A DNA stretch of 64,000 nt, from assembly GCF_002343915.1 (NCBI RefSeq), contig NZ_NETK01000001.1:7826001-7890000 (forward strand), in the 5' to 3' direction. A program made the position numbers and the translations under genes. Positions 26,901-34,983 of the stretch are shown piece by piece; position 1 is the first letter of the stretch, and each line of letters begins with the position of its first letter. The notes below the pieces were generated by a model. It was not told where the DNA came from and did not search any database. It saw nothing but the letters and a program-made list of their open reading frames with translations. The DNA comes from Nannocystis exedens. GTDB taxonomy: Bacteria > Myxococcota_A > Polyangia > Nannocystales > Nannocystaceae.

Positions 26901-29900
26901 GCGAGCAAGGAAGACGACACGGAGGACGAGGACGCCGAGAGCGAGGACCCGGAGGCCGCCGCCGAGGCGCGCGAGCTGTCCGAGCGGCAGGAGGCGATCC
27001 TCAAGCACAGCACGGCAGGCTGGGTCTCGGAGAAGGTCGCGCTGCGCGAGGGCATGGACTACGACCCCGGCATCGCGTGGGACGACATCGGGATCGATCT
27101 GCTCGTCGTCGACGAGGCCGCGAGCTTCAAAAACCTGTACATGCCGGAGCCCCGCGAATTCGGCGTGCCGAAGTTCATGGGCAACCCCGGCGACGGGTCC
27201 GATCGGGCGTGGCAACTGGACTTCCGCGCCGCGCTCATCCGCCAGCGCACTGGCGGCTCGGGGATCGTGCTCCTGTCCGCCACGCCGGCGAAGAACAGCC
27301 CGCTCGAGTTCTACAACGTGATCCAGTTCATCGACGACGCCGCCTTCGCGCGTGTCGGGATCCACGACCCCGAGCAATTCATCGACCGTTACCTGAAGAT
27401 CGAGGCGCGCCAGGTGATCGACGCCTCGATGTCGGCGACGACCGAGTCCGCCGTGGTCGGCTTCCGCAACCTCGACGAGCTGCGCGGCATCATCTTCCGC
27501 TACGGCGAATTCCGGACCGCGAAGGAGGTCGGCATCGACCTGCCCGAGCCCACGATCCACAAGCCCGAGGTCGACATGGACGCGGCGCAGGAGCGCAAGT
27601 ACGACGCGCTCGTCGCCGAGATCGAGGCGTCGATCGAGGACAAGGAGATGTCCGACATCCTCGGCAAGCTCGCCCGCCTGGCGCTGATCGCCGTCCACGC
27701 GGACATGGACGAGGGCTACTCATGGCAGACCGCGCTCGAGGGCGGTGAACAGATCCGCAAGGTCCCGCTCTCCAGCGCTCCCAACTGGCGCGAGCGGGGC
27801 TGGACCGTTATCGACGTCAAGCACAAGAAGCCCGACGACAAGAAGGGCCGTTCGATGGCGACGATTCGGCGCGTCCTGCCGCGCCCGACCTACGGCAGCC
27901 CGAAGTTCCACGCCGTCGCCGATCGGGTCATGCTGAGCCCGACCTGCGGGCACATCATCTTCTGCGAGAACGTCGCCGCGCACCTGTGGCTCGTCGAGGT
28001 GCTCGTGGAGCACGGGATCCAGCGCGAGCGGATCGCCATGCTGAACGCGAAGGCGACCAAGAGCCCGCAGGACCGGCTGTCGGTCGCGCGCGGGTTCAAC
28101 GGCGATCCGCGGACGGAGACGCGGCCGATCTTCGACGTCGTGATCGCCAACAGCGTCGCCTACGAGGGCATCGACCTCCAGACCCGCACCTGCGCGATCC
28201 ACCACGTCGACCTGCCCTGGACGCCGGCGGATCTCGAGCAACGCAACGGCCGTGCCTACCGCCAGGGCAACGTGCTCGGAGCGATCGCCATCTACTACTA
28301 CTTCGCCAAGCGGTCGATGGACGGCTTTCGCTACAACCAGATCGATGGCAAGGCGACCTGGCTCGCCGACCTGATCACGTCGAGCAAGCGGGAGACGAAC
28401 AACCCCGGCGCGCAGCAAGAGCTGTCGGCCGAGGAGACGCTCCTCATGATCTCGCGCGACAAGGAGAAGACCCAGCGCCTGCTCGAGGAGGTCAAGGCCA
28501 AGAAGGAACAGGAGCGCCGCGAGCTCGAGGCGAGGAACGCGGCGAAGATCCTCGCACGGACGGGCGCCCGCTTCCGCGACGCCCGTGCCGAGGACGACCC
28601 GCTCGTGGCGGCGCGTCTGCGCGGCGAGGGCGAGGCGCTCCTCGCCGATCTTCAGCGCGTGTCCGCCGAGTCCTGGCCGTGGGCGCCATGGACCGGCCGC
28701 ATCCGCGACGTCGAGTACATGATCCCGCCTGACGGCGAGGCGCCTGTGTACGAGGGCCTGCGCGTCGGCAAGGTGAACCCGATCTACCCCGACCGCGTGG
28801 ATTCGTTCGAGTTTGGCCGCCTCCTCACCTCGAACCTCATTGGCCTCCGCGGCGCGGGCGCCGAGACATGGTCGGTCAAGACGCTCGAGGAAGTGGTCGA
28901 GCTGAACCTGACCCCTGACGCCCTTCAGCGCGGCGCGACGGCCTGGCCCGAGGGCGAGGCGCAGCGCACCGAGCAGGCGATCACGACGCACCTGGCCCGC
29001 CTCGGCGCGTCCGGCCTCGGGACGTGGGCCCGCGTCGGGTGGCGCGGAGCCAGTGACGCGTGGGTCGAGACGTGGTGGCCCAAGGTCCACCAGCTCGTCC
29101 TGCAGGGCCTGCTGCGGGCCTACCACAACGACGAGGTCTATCCGATCGTGATCGGCGGCGTGCTCCACCTCGAGGGCCGGGAACGACTCGGCGAGGGCGA
29201 GCTGCTCCCGCCGACGCCGGCCGGCTTCCGGCAGTACCTCGGGCTCGCGCCGCCGACGAAGCTCCTGTTCTCCGAGCTCGACGAGGTCGCGCAGGCGTGG
29301 TGGTTCCGGCCCTTCCCACGCGGGTACTTGACGGAGGCGCGTCAAGCGGCGGCGGCCGCCGCCGCGGAGCGCGAGGCTGCGGCGCAGGTGCTCGCGCCGG
29401 CGCCGCTGACCGGCGGGCACCAAACCCCTGCCGACGACGCCCCGGCCGCATCCTCGCCGGCCGGACACGGTTTGACAGAACCTCGTCAAGCCCCCGCCCG
29501 CCACGGCTCGGACGAGCCCCGCGAGGGTTTGACAGACTCCCGTCAAGACCCCGCCGACCATCGGCCAGACGAGCCCCGCGAGGTTTTGACACGCAGGCGT
29601 CAATCCGCGCCCGACCGCTCGGACCCCGGCTTGACCGAGGGCTCGCCCATCGCTGGCGCCCCAAAGGCCGCGACGAGCATCACTCTGGACAGCACGCGAG
29701 ACGAAGTCCTCGCCGCCCTGCGAGCGGCCGACCCGGCCGCGCACGAACACGCGGAGCGTGGCGAGTGGGATCAGCTCGAGCACCACGGACCGGCGGCCGA
29801 GCAAGCCCTGGCGTGGGCCCGGTTTCACCGCCAGCTCCCCGCACAGCGCCGCCAGGCGGAGCACCTCGAGCTCGAGGCGGCGATCCACGCCCTGGGTCTC

Positions 29901-31316
29901 GCCCGCGAGCTCGAGGAGGCGTACCTCGGCCAGCTCGCCGCTGCCGCCGAGAGCGACGGGGACATGCGCGCCGTGCTCGTCGAGGCCACCGCACAACAAA
30001 GAGCGACTGCCACGGCGCAGCACCAGCCGCCCCTGAGCCCGGCGTTGGCGCCCGTACCTGCGGGCGCCGGATCGCTTCATTTCTCCGTCGAGCGCGATGA
30101 GCTCCACCGAGCCCTCATGACCGTCAAGGCCGTGCTGGAACCCGACCACCCCGACCTCGGCAAGATCGAGATCGCGTGTCACGGGACCGTCATCCTGCGC
30201 GTGGGCTCGCCGGGCCGCGGCGAGCGTCAATCGTTCTTCGAGATCCGCCTGCTCACGACTCGTTGCATCCGTGCGGGCGAGGCGACGGTGAGTGGCCGGG
30301 CCCTGTTCGACGCGCTCCGCCGCTTCCCGGCCGGGCCGATCGAGCTCGTCAAAGCGCAGGGCCACGACGTGGTCAAGCTGCGGGCCCGTGCCGTCGAGAC
30401 CAACCTGCCGACCGTGAACTACGTCCCGATCGACCCGACACTCAAGGGCATGGTCCCCGCGGGGGTCATCGATCTCGACCATCTCCGGATCCTCCTCGAT
30501 CGCGTCCGCGACGTCGCCAGCGGCGGCACCGACGCCAGCGTCCTCCACAATGCGGTTCGGCTCTCCCACGCGGACGGCCGCCTCCAGGCTATAGCGATGG
30601 ACGAGCATCGCCTCGTCCGCGCCGTGGTCGACCTCCCCGGCGGCGAGCCGCTCCGCGGCTTCCACCTCCACGCAAGCGACGTGGACCGCCTGTTCCGGAT
30701 CGCCCTGGCGTTTCCGTCGCAGCTACACCCGGCGAACGCCGGGCCGCCGCTGGCTCGCCTGTCCGTCAGTGCAGGCAAGGTGTTGACCGTGGAGTCCGAC
30801 GCGCTGCGCGGCGCCGTGTCCCACGACCCCAGGCCGGCCGCGCCCTATGCCTCCGTGATCCCCGCGGACCTGCCCGACGCGGTGGTGGTCTCGCGCGACA
30901 AGCTCACCGACGCGGCGCGCGCCGTCGTGCAGTTATTCGGCGACGAGCCGTCGCCACGCATGCTGCTGCGTGCCTGTCCGGACCGGCTCGAGGTCGCGGC
31001 GCATCGCCCCGAGACGGGTCCGCGCCACACGAGCACGCTACCCATCGTCGCCGCCTACGGCCGTCCCTTCGCCCTGGCGCTCGACGCTCGCTATCTGCTC
31101 GATGCGCTCTCCCACGGCCCGCCCACGGTCGCCGTGACCTACGACGGCGAACACCGAAGCGGGCCGATCGCCCTGCTGGGGTGGCCCTTCCGCGACGAGA
31201 AGGTCGGACGCCAGCGGGCGCAGGAGTTCTTCGCCCACGAGCTGAAGTCCGGCCCGCTCGCACTGATCATGTCGATGCTCTTGGACGAGGAGGAAGACCA
31301 TGGCTGCGCCGATTGA
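23940..31316 (+). CDS. giant DNA methylase - SNF2 helicase - sliding-clamp-like fusion protein
   Basis: A 2458-residue protein from ATG 23940 (GGAGG seven bases upstream). Domain order, with residue positions approximate: acidic N-terminus; YSGWGGL motif near 120; N6-adenine methylase core with LEPSAGIGRLVRSL (about 180) and NSPYGERG (about 257, the NPPY position); SNF2/superfamily 2 helicase with DVGVGKTYTA (about 833), VVDEAASFKN, LLSATPAKNSP and LEQRNGRAYRQGN (about 1433); coiled coil; a linker with LTxxRQ repeats (1797-1905); and a C-terminal DnaN-like three-part clamp (about 2040-2435) ending with ALDARYLLDALS. The first two parts resemble DarB-type phage and plasmid proteins; the clamp fusion I have not seen described. 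Probable role: replication or protection of element DNA. Confidence 0.85.
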   Translation: MQTASAFLESFLPLWYAEVQDEIDLDDFQAFIEDRQEEILGIFEAWLAGELDDDDDEPAAAEPPAAPPAPRAPPTPVETIDPVEAWTPAQRTRANLEAMQLVHDKRPEDMTPEERGRLAAYSGWGGLSIDKNRDRFPPGMEPEDFGLIHEYYTPKRVADAMAQAVCPLLPTLGVGGKVRALEPSAGIGRLVRSLSALQCGVEIEWVAVEFSKISARMLGALRPDITLHRGTFEGWVHEHGPKYQGGINLVIANSPYGERGAAASEDPTPGYREHQSYAYFMRRSMDLLVPGGLGVYLIPAGFLSGARNRELRRKLLLRNHLVTAYRLPSIEGKRTLFPGANLVVDCVFLRSRGGQLAEIDVADQGILEGRYFEEYPAHILGIESGKNRGEDDQVRGGSGRYRYTVEGNFVGLPPIVARPMCDACILRPPEPPRPSGKSSGPVRRLDVDLGDLDPAVASAVMLGLRVDTFLSTYAAGNAEIAAALWGELHDALVELQASPLLASVGGNPWRSDVIRKQAEERVVGAERLLSAFDRVTGELIPTLRTRPVFERRYEGRSDDVVAQAEWLYRSRRRITLADLTAFHLSVGGGLPLDEIRRTLLQARWCLDGAAWDELVPEGVYYSGDLWPKYDRARAREETDPRAAEQARRLIETIGPAVFEDIEDLSPRGAWVPLPLREAWITETANGRLGEVELEDIDGTLRPKGLGAYEDMEKAPALSEETLWILGWINHDRTLFSPRSEKTDQDDSVDQVRLRMARGWDASFREWVAKDRARREAIADAYNRMFRGFVQPTYSTEPLEVARWAPEGARPHPWQVAGARRVLENRGGLIAFDVGVGKTYTALLIVARARQEGWVKRPVILVPTSLVWKWYDDIRRVLPDYRIGVVGSRRKILTRGKRVERAAARLVAGEIAEADYKRMITTSEPDTSAERAATWTLLQAGQLDVVLLTYDALPRTRVNLDALIAYVDRKAAVQRMLTLKRRNAAKRKASKEDDTEDEDAESEDPEAAAEARELSERQEAILKHSTAGWVSEKVALREGMDYDPGIAWDDIGIDLLVVDEAASFKNLYMPEPREFGVPKFMGNPGDGSDRAWQLDFRAALIRQRTGGSGIVLLSATPAKNSPLEFYNVIQFIDDAAFARVGIHDPEQFIDRYLKIEARQVIDASMSATTESAVVGFRNLDELRGIIFRYGEFRTAKEVGIDLPEPTIHKPEVDMDAAQERKYDALVAEIEASIEDKEMSDILGKLARLALIAVHADMDEGYSWQTALEGGEQIRKVPLSSAPNWRERGWTVIDVKHKKPDDKKGRSMATIRRVLPRPTYGSPKFHAVADRVMLSPTCGHIIFCENVAAHLWLVEVLVEHGIQRERIAMLNAKATKSPQDRLSVARGFNGDPRTETRPIFDVVIANSVAYEGIDLQTRTCAIHHVDLPWTPADLEQRNGRAYRQGNVLGAIAIYYYFAKRSMDGFRYNQIDGKATWLADLITSSKRETNNPGAQQELSAEETLLMISRDKEKTQRLLEEVKAKKEQERRELEARNAAKILARTGARFRDARAEDDPLVAARLRGEGEALLADLQRVSAESWPWAPWTGRIRDVEYMIPPDGEAPVYEGLRVGKVNPIYPDRVDSFEFGRLLTSNLIGLRGAGAETWSVKTLEEVVELNLTPDALQRGATAWPEGEAQRTEQAITTHLARLGASGLGTWARVGWRGASDAWVETWWPKVHQLVLQGLLRAYHNDEVYPIVIGGVLHLEGRERLGEGELLPPTPAGFRQYLGLAPPTKLLFSELDEVAQAWWFRPFPRGYLTEARQAAAAAAAEREAAAQVLAPAPLTGGHQTPADDAPAASSPAGHGLTEPRQAPARHGSDEPREGLTDSRQDPADHRPDEPREVLTRRRQSAPDRSDPGLTEGSPIAGAPKAATSITLDSTRDEVLAALRAADPAAHEHAERGEWDQLEHHGPAAEQALAWARFHRQLPAQRRQAEHLELEAAIHALGLARELEEAYLGQLAAAAESDGDMRAVLVEATAQQRATATAQHQPPLSPALAPVPAGAGSLHFSVERDELHRALMTVKAVLEPDHPDLGKIEIACHGTVILRVGSPGRGERQSFFEIRLLTTRCIRAGEATVSGRALFDALRRFPAGPIELVKAQGHDVVKLRARAVETNLPTVNYVPIDPTLKGMVPAGVIDLDHLRILLDRVRDVASGGTDASVLHNAVRLSHADGRLQAIAMDEHRLVRAVVDLPGGEPLRGFHLHASDVDRLFRIALAFPSQLHPANAGPPLARLSVSAGKVLTVESDALRGAVSHDPRPAAPYASVIPADLPDAVVVSRDKLTDAARAVVQLFGDEPSPRMLLRACPDRLEVAAHRPETGPRHTSTLPIVAAYGRPFALALDARYLLDALSHGPPTVAVTYDGEHRSGPIALLGWPFRDEKVGRQRAQEFFAHELKSGPLALIMSMLLDEEEDHGCAD
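29328..29603. repeat. four TTGAC-N8-GTCAA inverted repeats inside the fusion gene
   Basis: Perfect copies at 29328-29345, 29472-29489, 29529-29546 and 29586-29603; the last three are spaced exactly 57 bp. A lone half-site follows at 29631. All are in the same codon frame and encode Leu-Thr-x-x-Arg-Gln, always using TTG for Leu and CAA for Gln although the gene otherwise prefers CTC/CTG and CAG. This points to selection on the DNA sequence. They lie in the linker between helicase and clamp domains. They could be iterons, a partition site or an operator. Confidence 0.75.
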
Positions 31317-31998
31317 TTCTGTCCCGATGGCCAAGGGCGCCGACCGCCCGCTCTGGCCGCTCAAGGACGGCAAGACCCAGACGTCGTTCAAGAGCTCCGC
31401 CAGCTTCGGGGCCCCGCGCACGTCGGGCTCGAGCCGGTGGCACGTGGGCATCGACATCCCCGCCAAGCGCGGCGACGTCGTGGTCGCCATGGAGGACGGC
31501 GAGCTCGTCTGCAAGGGCAATACCTGCGAGCAGGGCTGGATGGGCGCCGACGCCAAGGCCCTGCTCGTTCAGAACGACAGCGGCCTCGTCGTGCTCTACG
31601 GCGCCCTGATCCCCGGGTCGTACAAGGAATTCGGCCTCGGCCCCGGCTCCCGCGTGAAGCGCGGCCAGCCGCTCGGCCGGATCGGCACCTACCCCGCGGG
31701 GACGTCGATGCTCCACCTCGAGACCTATGCGAAGGGCACGAAGGACAACGCGCCGTGGTACCAGGGCAAACCGCCACCGCCCGAGGTGCTGAACCCGACC
31801 GACTACCTCCGCCTCGCCGCCGAGGTCACGGAAGCCGAGCGCGCGGGAGGTTCTTCGGGACAGGTCGGCAAGGAGGCCGGGACAAGCACAACCCCGACCA
31901 GTAGCCGGTGGCCCGAGCTCCTGATCGGCGGCGCCGTGGTCACCGGTCTCGGTGTGGCCGCGGTCGCAGCGGCGCGCGCGAGCTGGGAGGGCGAGTAA
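31300..31998 (+). CDS. M23 peptidase-like protein with C-terminal membrane anchor
   Basis: A 232-residue LytM/M23-type protein, overlapping the fusion gene by 17 bases. The first zinc motif is intact (RWHVGIDIPAKRGDVV, His and Asp). The second motif, usually HLHFE, reads MLHLE: the zinc-binding His is kept but the catalytic His is Met. It may thus bind rather than cut peptidoglycan. A spacer and membrane segment (LLIGGAVVTGLGVAAVAAA) end the protein. It forms, with the transglycosylase-like gene, a second potential cell-wall-acting, membrane-anchored product of this element. Confidence 0.75.
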   Translation: MAAPIDSVPMAKGADRPLWPLKDGKTQTSFKSSASFGAPRTSGSSRWHVGIDIPAKRGDVVVAMEDGELVCKGNTCEQGWMGADAKALLVQNDSGLVVLYGALIPGSYKEFGLGPGSRVKRGQPLGRIGTYPAGTSMLHLETYAKGTKDNAPWYQGKPPPPEVLNPTDYLRLAAEVTEAERAGGSSGQVGKEAGTSTTPTSSRWPELLIGGAVVTGLGVAAVAAARASWEGE

Positions 31999-32482
31999 TG
32001 GATCGTGGGAGATCGGGACCCTCCGTCGCGGCAAGTACCGCCTGAGCGTCGTGCGGATCGCCGAGGGCGAGACTTTGTGCGAAGTCCTCGAGGACGGCAC
32101 CTCCCAGGCGTGCGTGATCCTCTCGGGCGACCTCGATGTCGCCCGGCCCGGCGGGCGGATCCATCTCGTCGGCACGGGCAAGGTCGCCGTCATGTCGGGG
32201 TCTGGCGCCTACTGTCTCCACGCTAACCAAGACACCCTCGCCCTCCGAGGCTCGCTTCACAGCGAGACGAACTGCAACCCCGAGCCCCCGCGCGGGCCAA
32301 CTCCAGGGCGCCCCGGTTGGGGGGGCGTGCTCGCCGGTGTCGCCGTCGGCGGCGGGATGTTCGGGTCCGTGCTGGGCCTGTGGGTGTCGTTGCGCTTCCG
32401 GGCCGGGCATCCCACCGCTACGTTCTCCGACTCCTCATGTGCGCCTCGACTCCTGGGTCTTCATATGATGGCGTTCCCATGA
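31998..32482 (+). CDS. small hypothetical membrane protein, frameshifted in this sequence
   Basis: The start ATG overlaps the previous stop as TAATG and has GGGAGG upstream, but the ATG frame closes after 15 codons. The next frame is open and coding-like from there to 32482. Adding one G to the GGG at about 32007-32009 joins them as MDRGEIGTLRRGKYRL. The main part is a beta-rich domain (LCEVLEDGTSQACVILSGDL) followed by a membrane segment (GVLAGVAVGGGMFGSVLGLW). No family is recognised. It is the last gene of the rightward operon. Confidence 0.5.
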
Positions 32483-32498
32483 CTGCAAAAGCCATGCG

Positions 32499-34328
32499 AT
32501 GATTCTATTTATGGCCATGAACGAACCGACCACCCGTGCCAACATTGACTTGAACATTCGAGGCGAGAATATCCAGGAACTGTTCTCCTGGTACCTTGAA
32601 GAGCGTCTTGTCGTAAACCGACGCTATCAGCGAAAATTGGTTTGGAGCAAAGCGGAGAAGGCTCATCTGATTGACACCCTTACGCGGAGATACCCTCTCC
32701 CCTTGATCCTGCTGGCGGAAACACATATTTCAGGAACACCCAAGTACGAGATCATTGATGGCCTACAGCGCCTCAATGCGATCTTTTCATTCATTGAGAA
32801 CCGCTTCGATGTAGGGGGGCTGTATTTTGATTTGGAAGCCATGGCATCAACGAAACAGCTACGCGACGACAACCTGCTCTTTCAAAAGGAGCCCATGCTG
32901 GATCGAAAACTATGCACCTACTTAGCCAACTACAAAATTCCCATCTCTACATATCGCATCGAGATTGCGTCTGATATCGATGAGATTTTCCGGCGAATCA
33001 ACTCAAATGGGCGTCTTCTCTCAAATCAAGAGATCCGCCAGGCTGGGGTCACTGGTGTTTTTGCAGACCTTGTCCGCTCTTTGGCGACCGAGATTCGTGG
33101 AGATGTTTCTCATGAAGAGATATTGCCACTAAATCGCATGAAGGCGATTAGCATCACAAGCAAAGAGCTCGACGAGTACGGCATCAAGGTTGACAATATC
33201 TTTTGGGTGCGCAATGGGATTCTCCTGAAGGAGGATATCCGCGACAGTCGAGATGAGGATCTGATCGCAGATCTTGTTGCTTACATCGTAAGCCCCGAAG
33301 ACAACAAGCCTTCTAGCAGCAGGCAGGCCCTCGATGAATACTATGGGAGGCCGAAAGATTCGAGCGAGCGGGCCGTTGAGCGGGCTGCCGAGCGGAAGAG
33401 AGAGATTGATGGATTGGTAAGCCGCACAGGGGTAGACACCCTCATGAAAGCGGTCCTCGGCACTCACGAATTGTTCGTAGATCTTTGTTCGGAACAGGGT
33501 TTCAAGGCTTTTCTCGATAAGGGGTCTTCGCGCAACTACGGCGTTCCTCGCTATTATCAAGTGGTGTTCCTCGCCGTTCATCAGCTTTTGCATCAAAAAC
33601 ACCAGAAATTGACCGACCGCAAGGGTCTTCTGGCAACGCTCTCTCAGATCGAGAAACATATCGATCCGTCGACCGGTGGCAACTGGAGCGCGAAGAACAG
33701 GGAGAGCAACGTCAACGCAGTTCGCGGTGTTATCGAGAAGCATTTCAAGCGAACCTCTTCTGACCCATCCCTCACTACGGGTCGGGTCGAGCTCGAGAAT
33801 CTGCTCACCAGATCTAAAACGGAAGCGTCTAGCTATGACTTTAAGCAAGGCTTCTGTCGGTTAGATCAAGCAGGCGGTTGGGACGAAGACGCGTTCACGA
33901 AGGTCCTGCAAACGATCTGTGCGCTTGCTAACCTCGGTAAGGGCAAGACTGGATACGTCGTGATCGGAATTGCGGATAAGGCCGCCGACGCTCAGCGGAT
34001 CAAGATATTGCATCATCTGGAGCCAAAGAAAGTTGGGGAGTTCTACGTTGTCGGAGTCGATCGAGAGGCAAAGGGGCATTCGAATCTCGACAAGTACTTT
34101 CAGATGATCTCCGACAAAATTTCGAAGAGCAACCTCTCCGATGAAATTCGTATCCGAGTCAGCTCAAGTATATCTCAATTGGTGTACTACAATCGCACCG
34201 TCATCGTTGTTCGCGTTGAGGCCGGTACAGAACCCTGTTTTCTTAACGGGAGTACCTACCGCCGAAGCGGCACGTCCACTGTTGAGGTCACGGGCAGGGA
34301 TATCGTTCATCTTGCAAAGCTCTTCTGA
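32499..34328 (+). CDS. DUF262 / AlbA-like two-domain protein, candidate defence gene
   Basis: A 609-residue protein whose base composition (near 50% GC) contrasts strongly with its surroundings. The N-terminal domain is DUF262-like (GmrS/ParB-related fold) with RYQRKLVWSKAEKAHLIDTL and IIDGLQRLNAIFSF, the nucleotide/DNA-processing signature. The C-terminal third is like the Schlafen AlbA_2 domain (SYDFKQGFCRLD; KTGYVVIGIADKAADAQ; FLNGSTYRRSGTST). Such proteins often belong to anti-phage systems. Three in-frame ATGs (32499, 32511, 32517) compete as start; none has a clear ribosome-binding site. It was probably acquired recently and sits at the end of the element. Confidence 0.72.
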   Translation: MILFMAMNEPTTRANIDLNIRGENIQELFSWYLEERLVVNRRYQRKLVWSKAEKAHLIDTLTRRYPLPLILLAETHISGTPKYEIIDGLQRLNAIFSFIENRFDVGGLYFDLEAMASTKQLRDDNLLFQKEPMLDRKLCTYLANYKIPISTYRIEIASDIDEIFRRINSNGRLLSNQEIRQAGVTGVFADLVRSLATEIRGDVSHEEILPLNRMKAISITSKELDEYGIKVDNIFWVRNGILLKEDIRDSRDEDLIADLVAYIVSPEDNKPSSSRQALDEYYGRPKDSSERAVERAAERKREIDGLVSRTGVDTLMKAVLGTHELFVDLCSEQGFKAFLDKGSSRNYGVPRYYQVVFLAVHQLLHQKHQKLTDRKGLLATLSQIEKHIDPSTGGNWSAKNRESNVNAVRGVIEKHFKRTSSDPSLTTGRVELENLLTRSKTEASSYDFKQGFCRLDQAGGWDEDAFTKVLQTICALANLGKGKTGYVVIGIADKAADAQRIKILHHLEPKKVGEFYVVGVDREAKGHSNLDKYFQMISDKISKSNLSDEIRIRVSSSISQLVYYNRTVIVVRVEAGTEPCFLNGSTYRRSGTSTVEVTGRDIVHLAKLF

Positions 34329-34330
34329 GT

Positions 34331-34488
34331 TACCCACCGGCTGGCGCCGACCCGCGGGGATGAAAAAATCGGCCGGAACTGCGGAACATGAGAACGGTGT
34401 TTCCGGGCCGACTTTCTTGAGAGGTACCCACCGGCTCGCGCCGACCCGCGAGGATGGAAGTCGGCCTGGAACCGCGGAACATGAGAAC
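34331..34488. repeat. two imperfect direct repeats of about 65 bp
   Basis: Copies at 34331-34395 and 34425-34488, both beginning TACCCACCGGCT and ending CGGAACATGAGAAC, offset by 94 bases and differing at several positions. They fill most of the gap between the DUF262 gene stop and the first IS66 element. They do not match the IS66 ends, so they may be remnants of another insertion sequence. Confidence 0.6.
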
Positions 34489-34653
34489 CTGCTGGCAATT
34501 CCCAGGCTCTTGTCAGGCCTCCTCGGCCCCGGGTCCGTTGCGGACTTCCAGTCCGATGGCTCGGATCAAGTGCTAGTGCTGCGACCGTAAGGTAGCGATC
34601 CGAAAACGATGCGCGAATTTGCGCTCTGACCTGGAACGTGATCTACGGGTGCC

Positions 34654-34983
34654 ATGAGGCAGAAGAAGCCGCGGCCCCGGTTCCCCGGACTCAAGCTCAA
34701 GGACGAGGATCGTAAGCGTGCGACGAACCGCGTCGTGACGACTCGGCCCCGAGGAGCTACCAAGCGTCTCGGAGGTTCGAGGATGGACGACGACGAGAAC
34801 TTGGACGATCGCGGGGCGCTGCTTGTGGGGCCGGAGATGCCGAGGCGCGGCAGGTTCACGCTGCTGGTCTCGGATTCGTTCTGGCTTGATGTCACCGAGA
34901 TCGGCGATACGGTGTGGCTCGACTTCAGGCCGAGGACGATCCGCGAGCGGGTGGAGCTCTGGCGCAGGAAGTGGGGCCTATGA
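34654..34983 (+). CDS. IS66 accessory small ORF
   Basis: A 109-residue protein at the left of IS66 copy 1. The C-terminal half (GRFTLLVSDSFWLDVTEI, then DFRPRTIRERVELWRRKW) aligns with the 68-residue product of 40763-40969 in copy 2. The N-terminal 45 residues are basic. Its stop overlaps the start of the next gene as ATGA. Function is unknown; it is part of the IS66 cassette by position and by conservation between the two copies. Confidence 0.65.
   Translation: MRQKKPRPRFPGLKLKDEDRKRATNRVVTTRPRGATKRLGGSRMDDDENLDDRGALLVGPEMPRRGRFTLLVSDSFWLDVTEIGDTVWLDFRPRTIRERVELWRRKWGL

Noticed and set aside
29472-29603. 57-bp spaced repeats considered as a CRISPR array
   Set aside because: Only the short arms are conserved, the intervals encode a protein linker, there is no repeat-spacer structure and there are no cas genes.
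24918-30671. Two long minus-strand open frames (926 and 983 codons) opposite the fusion gene
   Set aside because: Composition of high-GC antisense shadows, no start signals, and the opposite strand has clear conserved motifs.
12214-32482. Element as a conjugative (ICE) or tailed-phage insertion
   Set aside because: No relaxase, coupling ATPase, T4SS, terminase, portal, tail tube or tape-measure pattern could be recognised, though very divergent versions cannot be excluded without searches.
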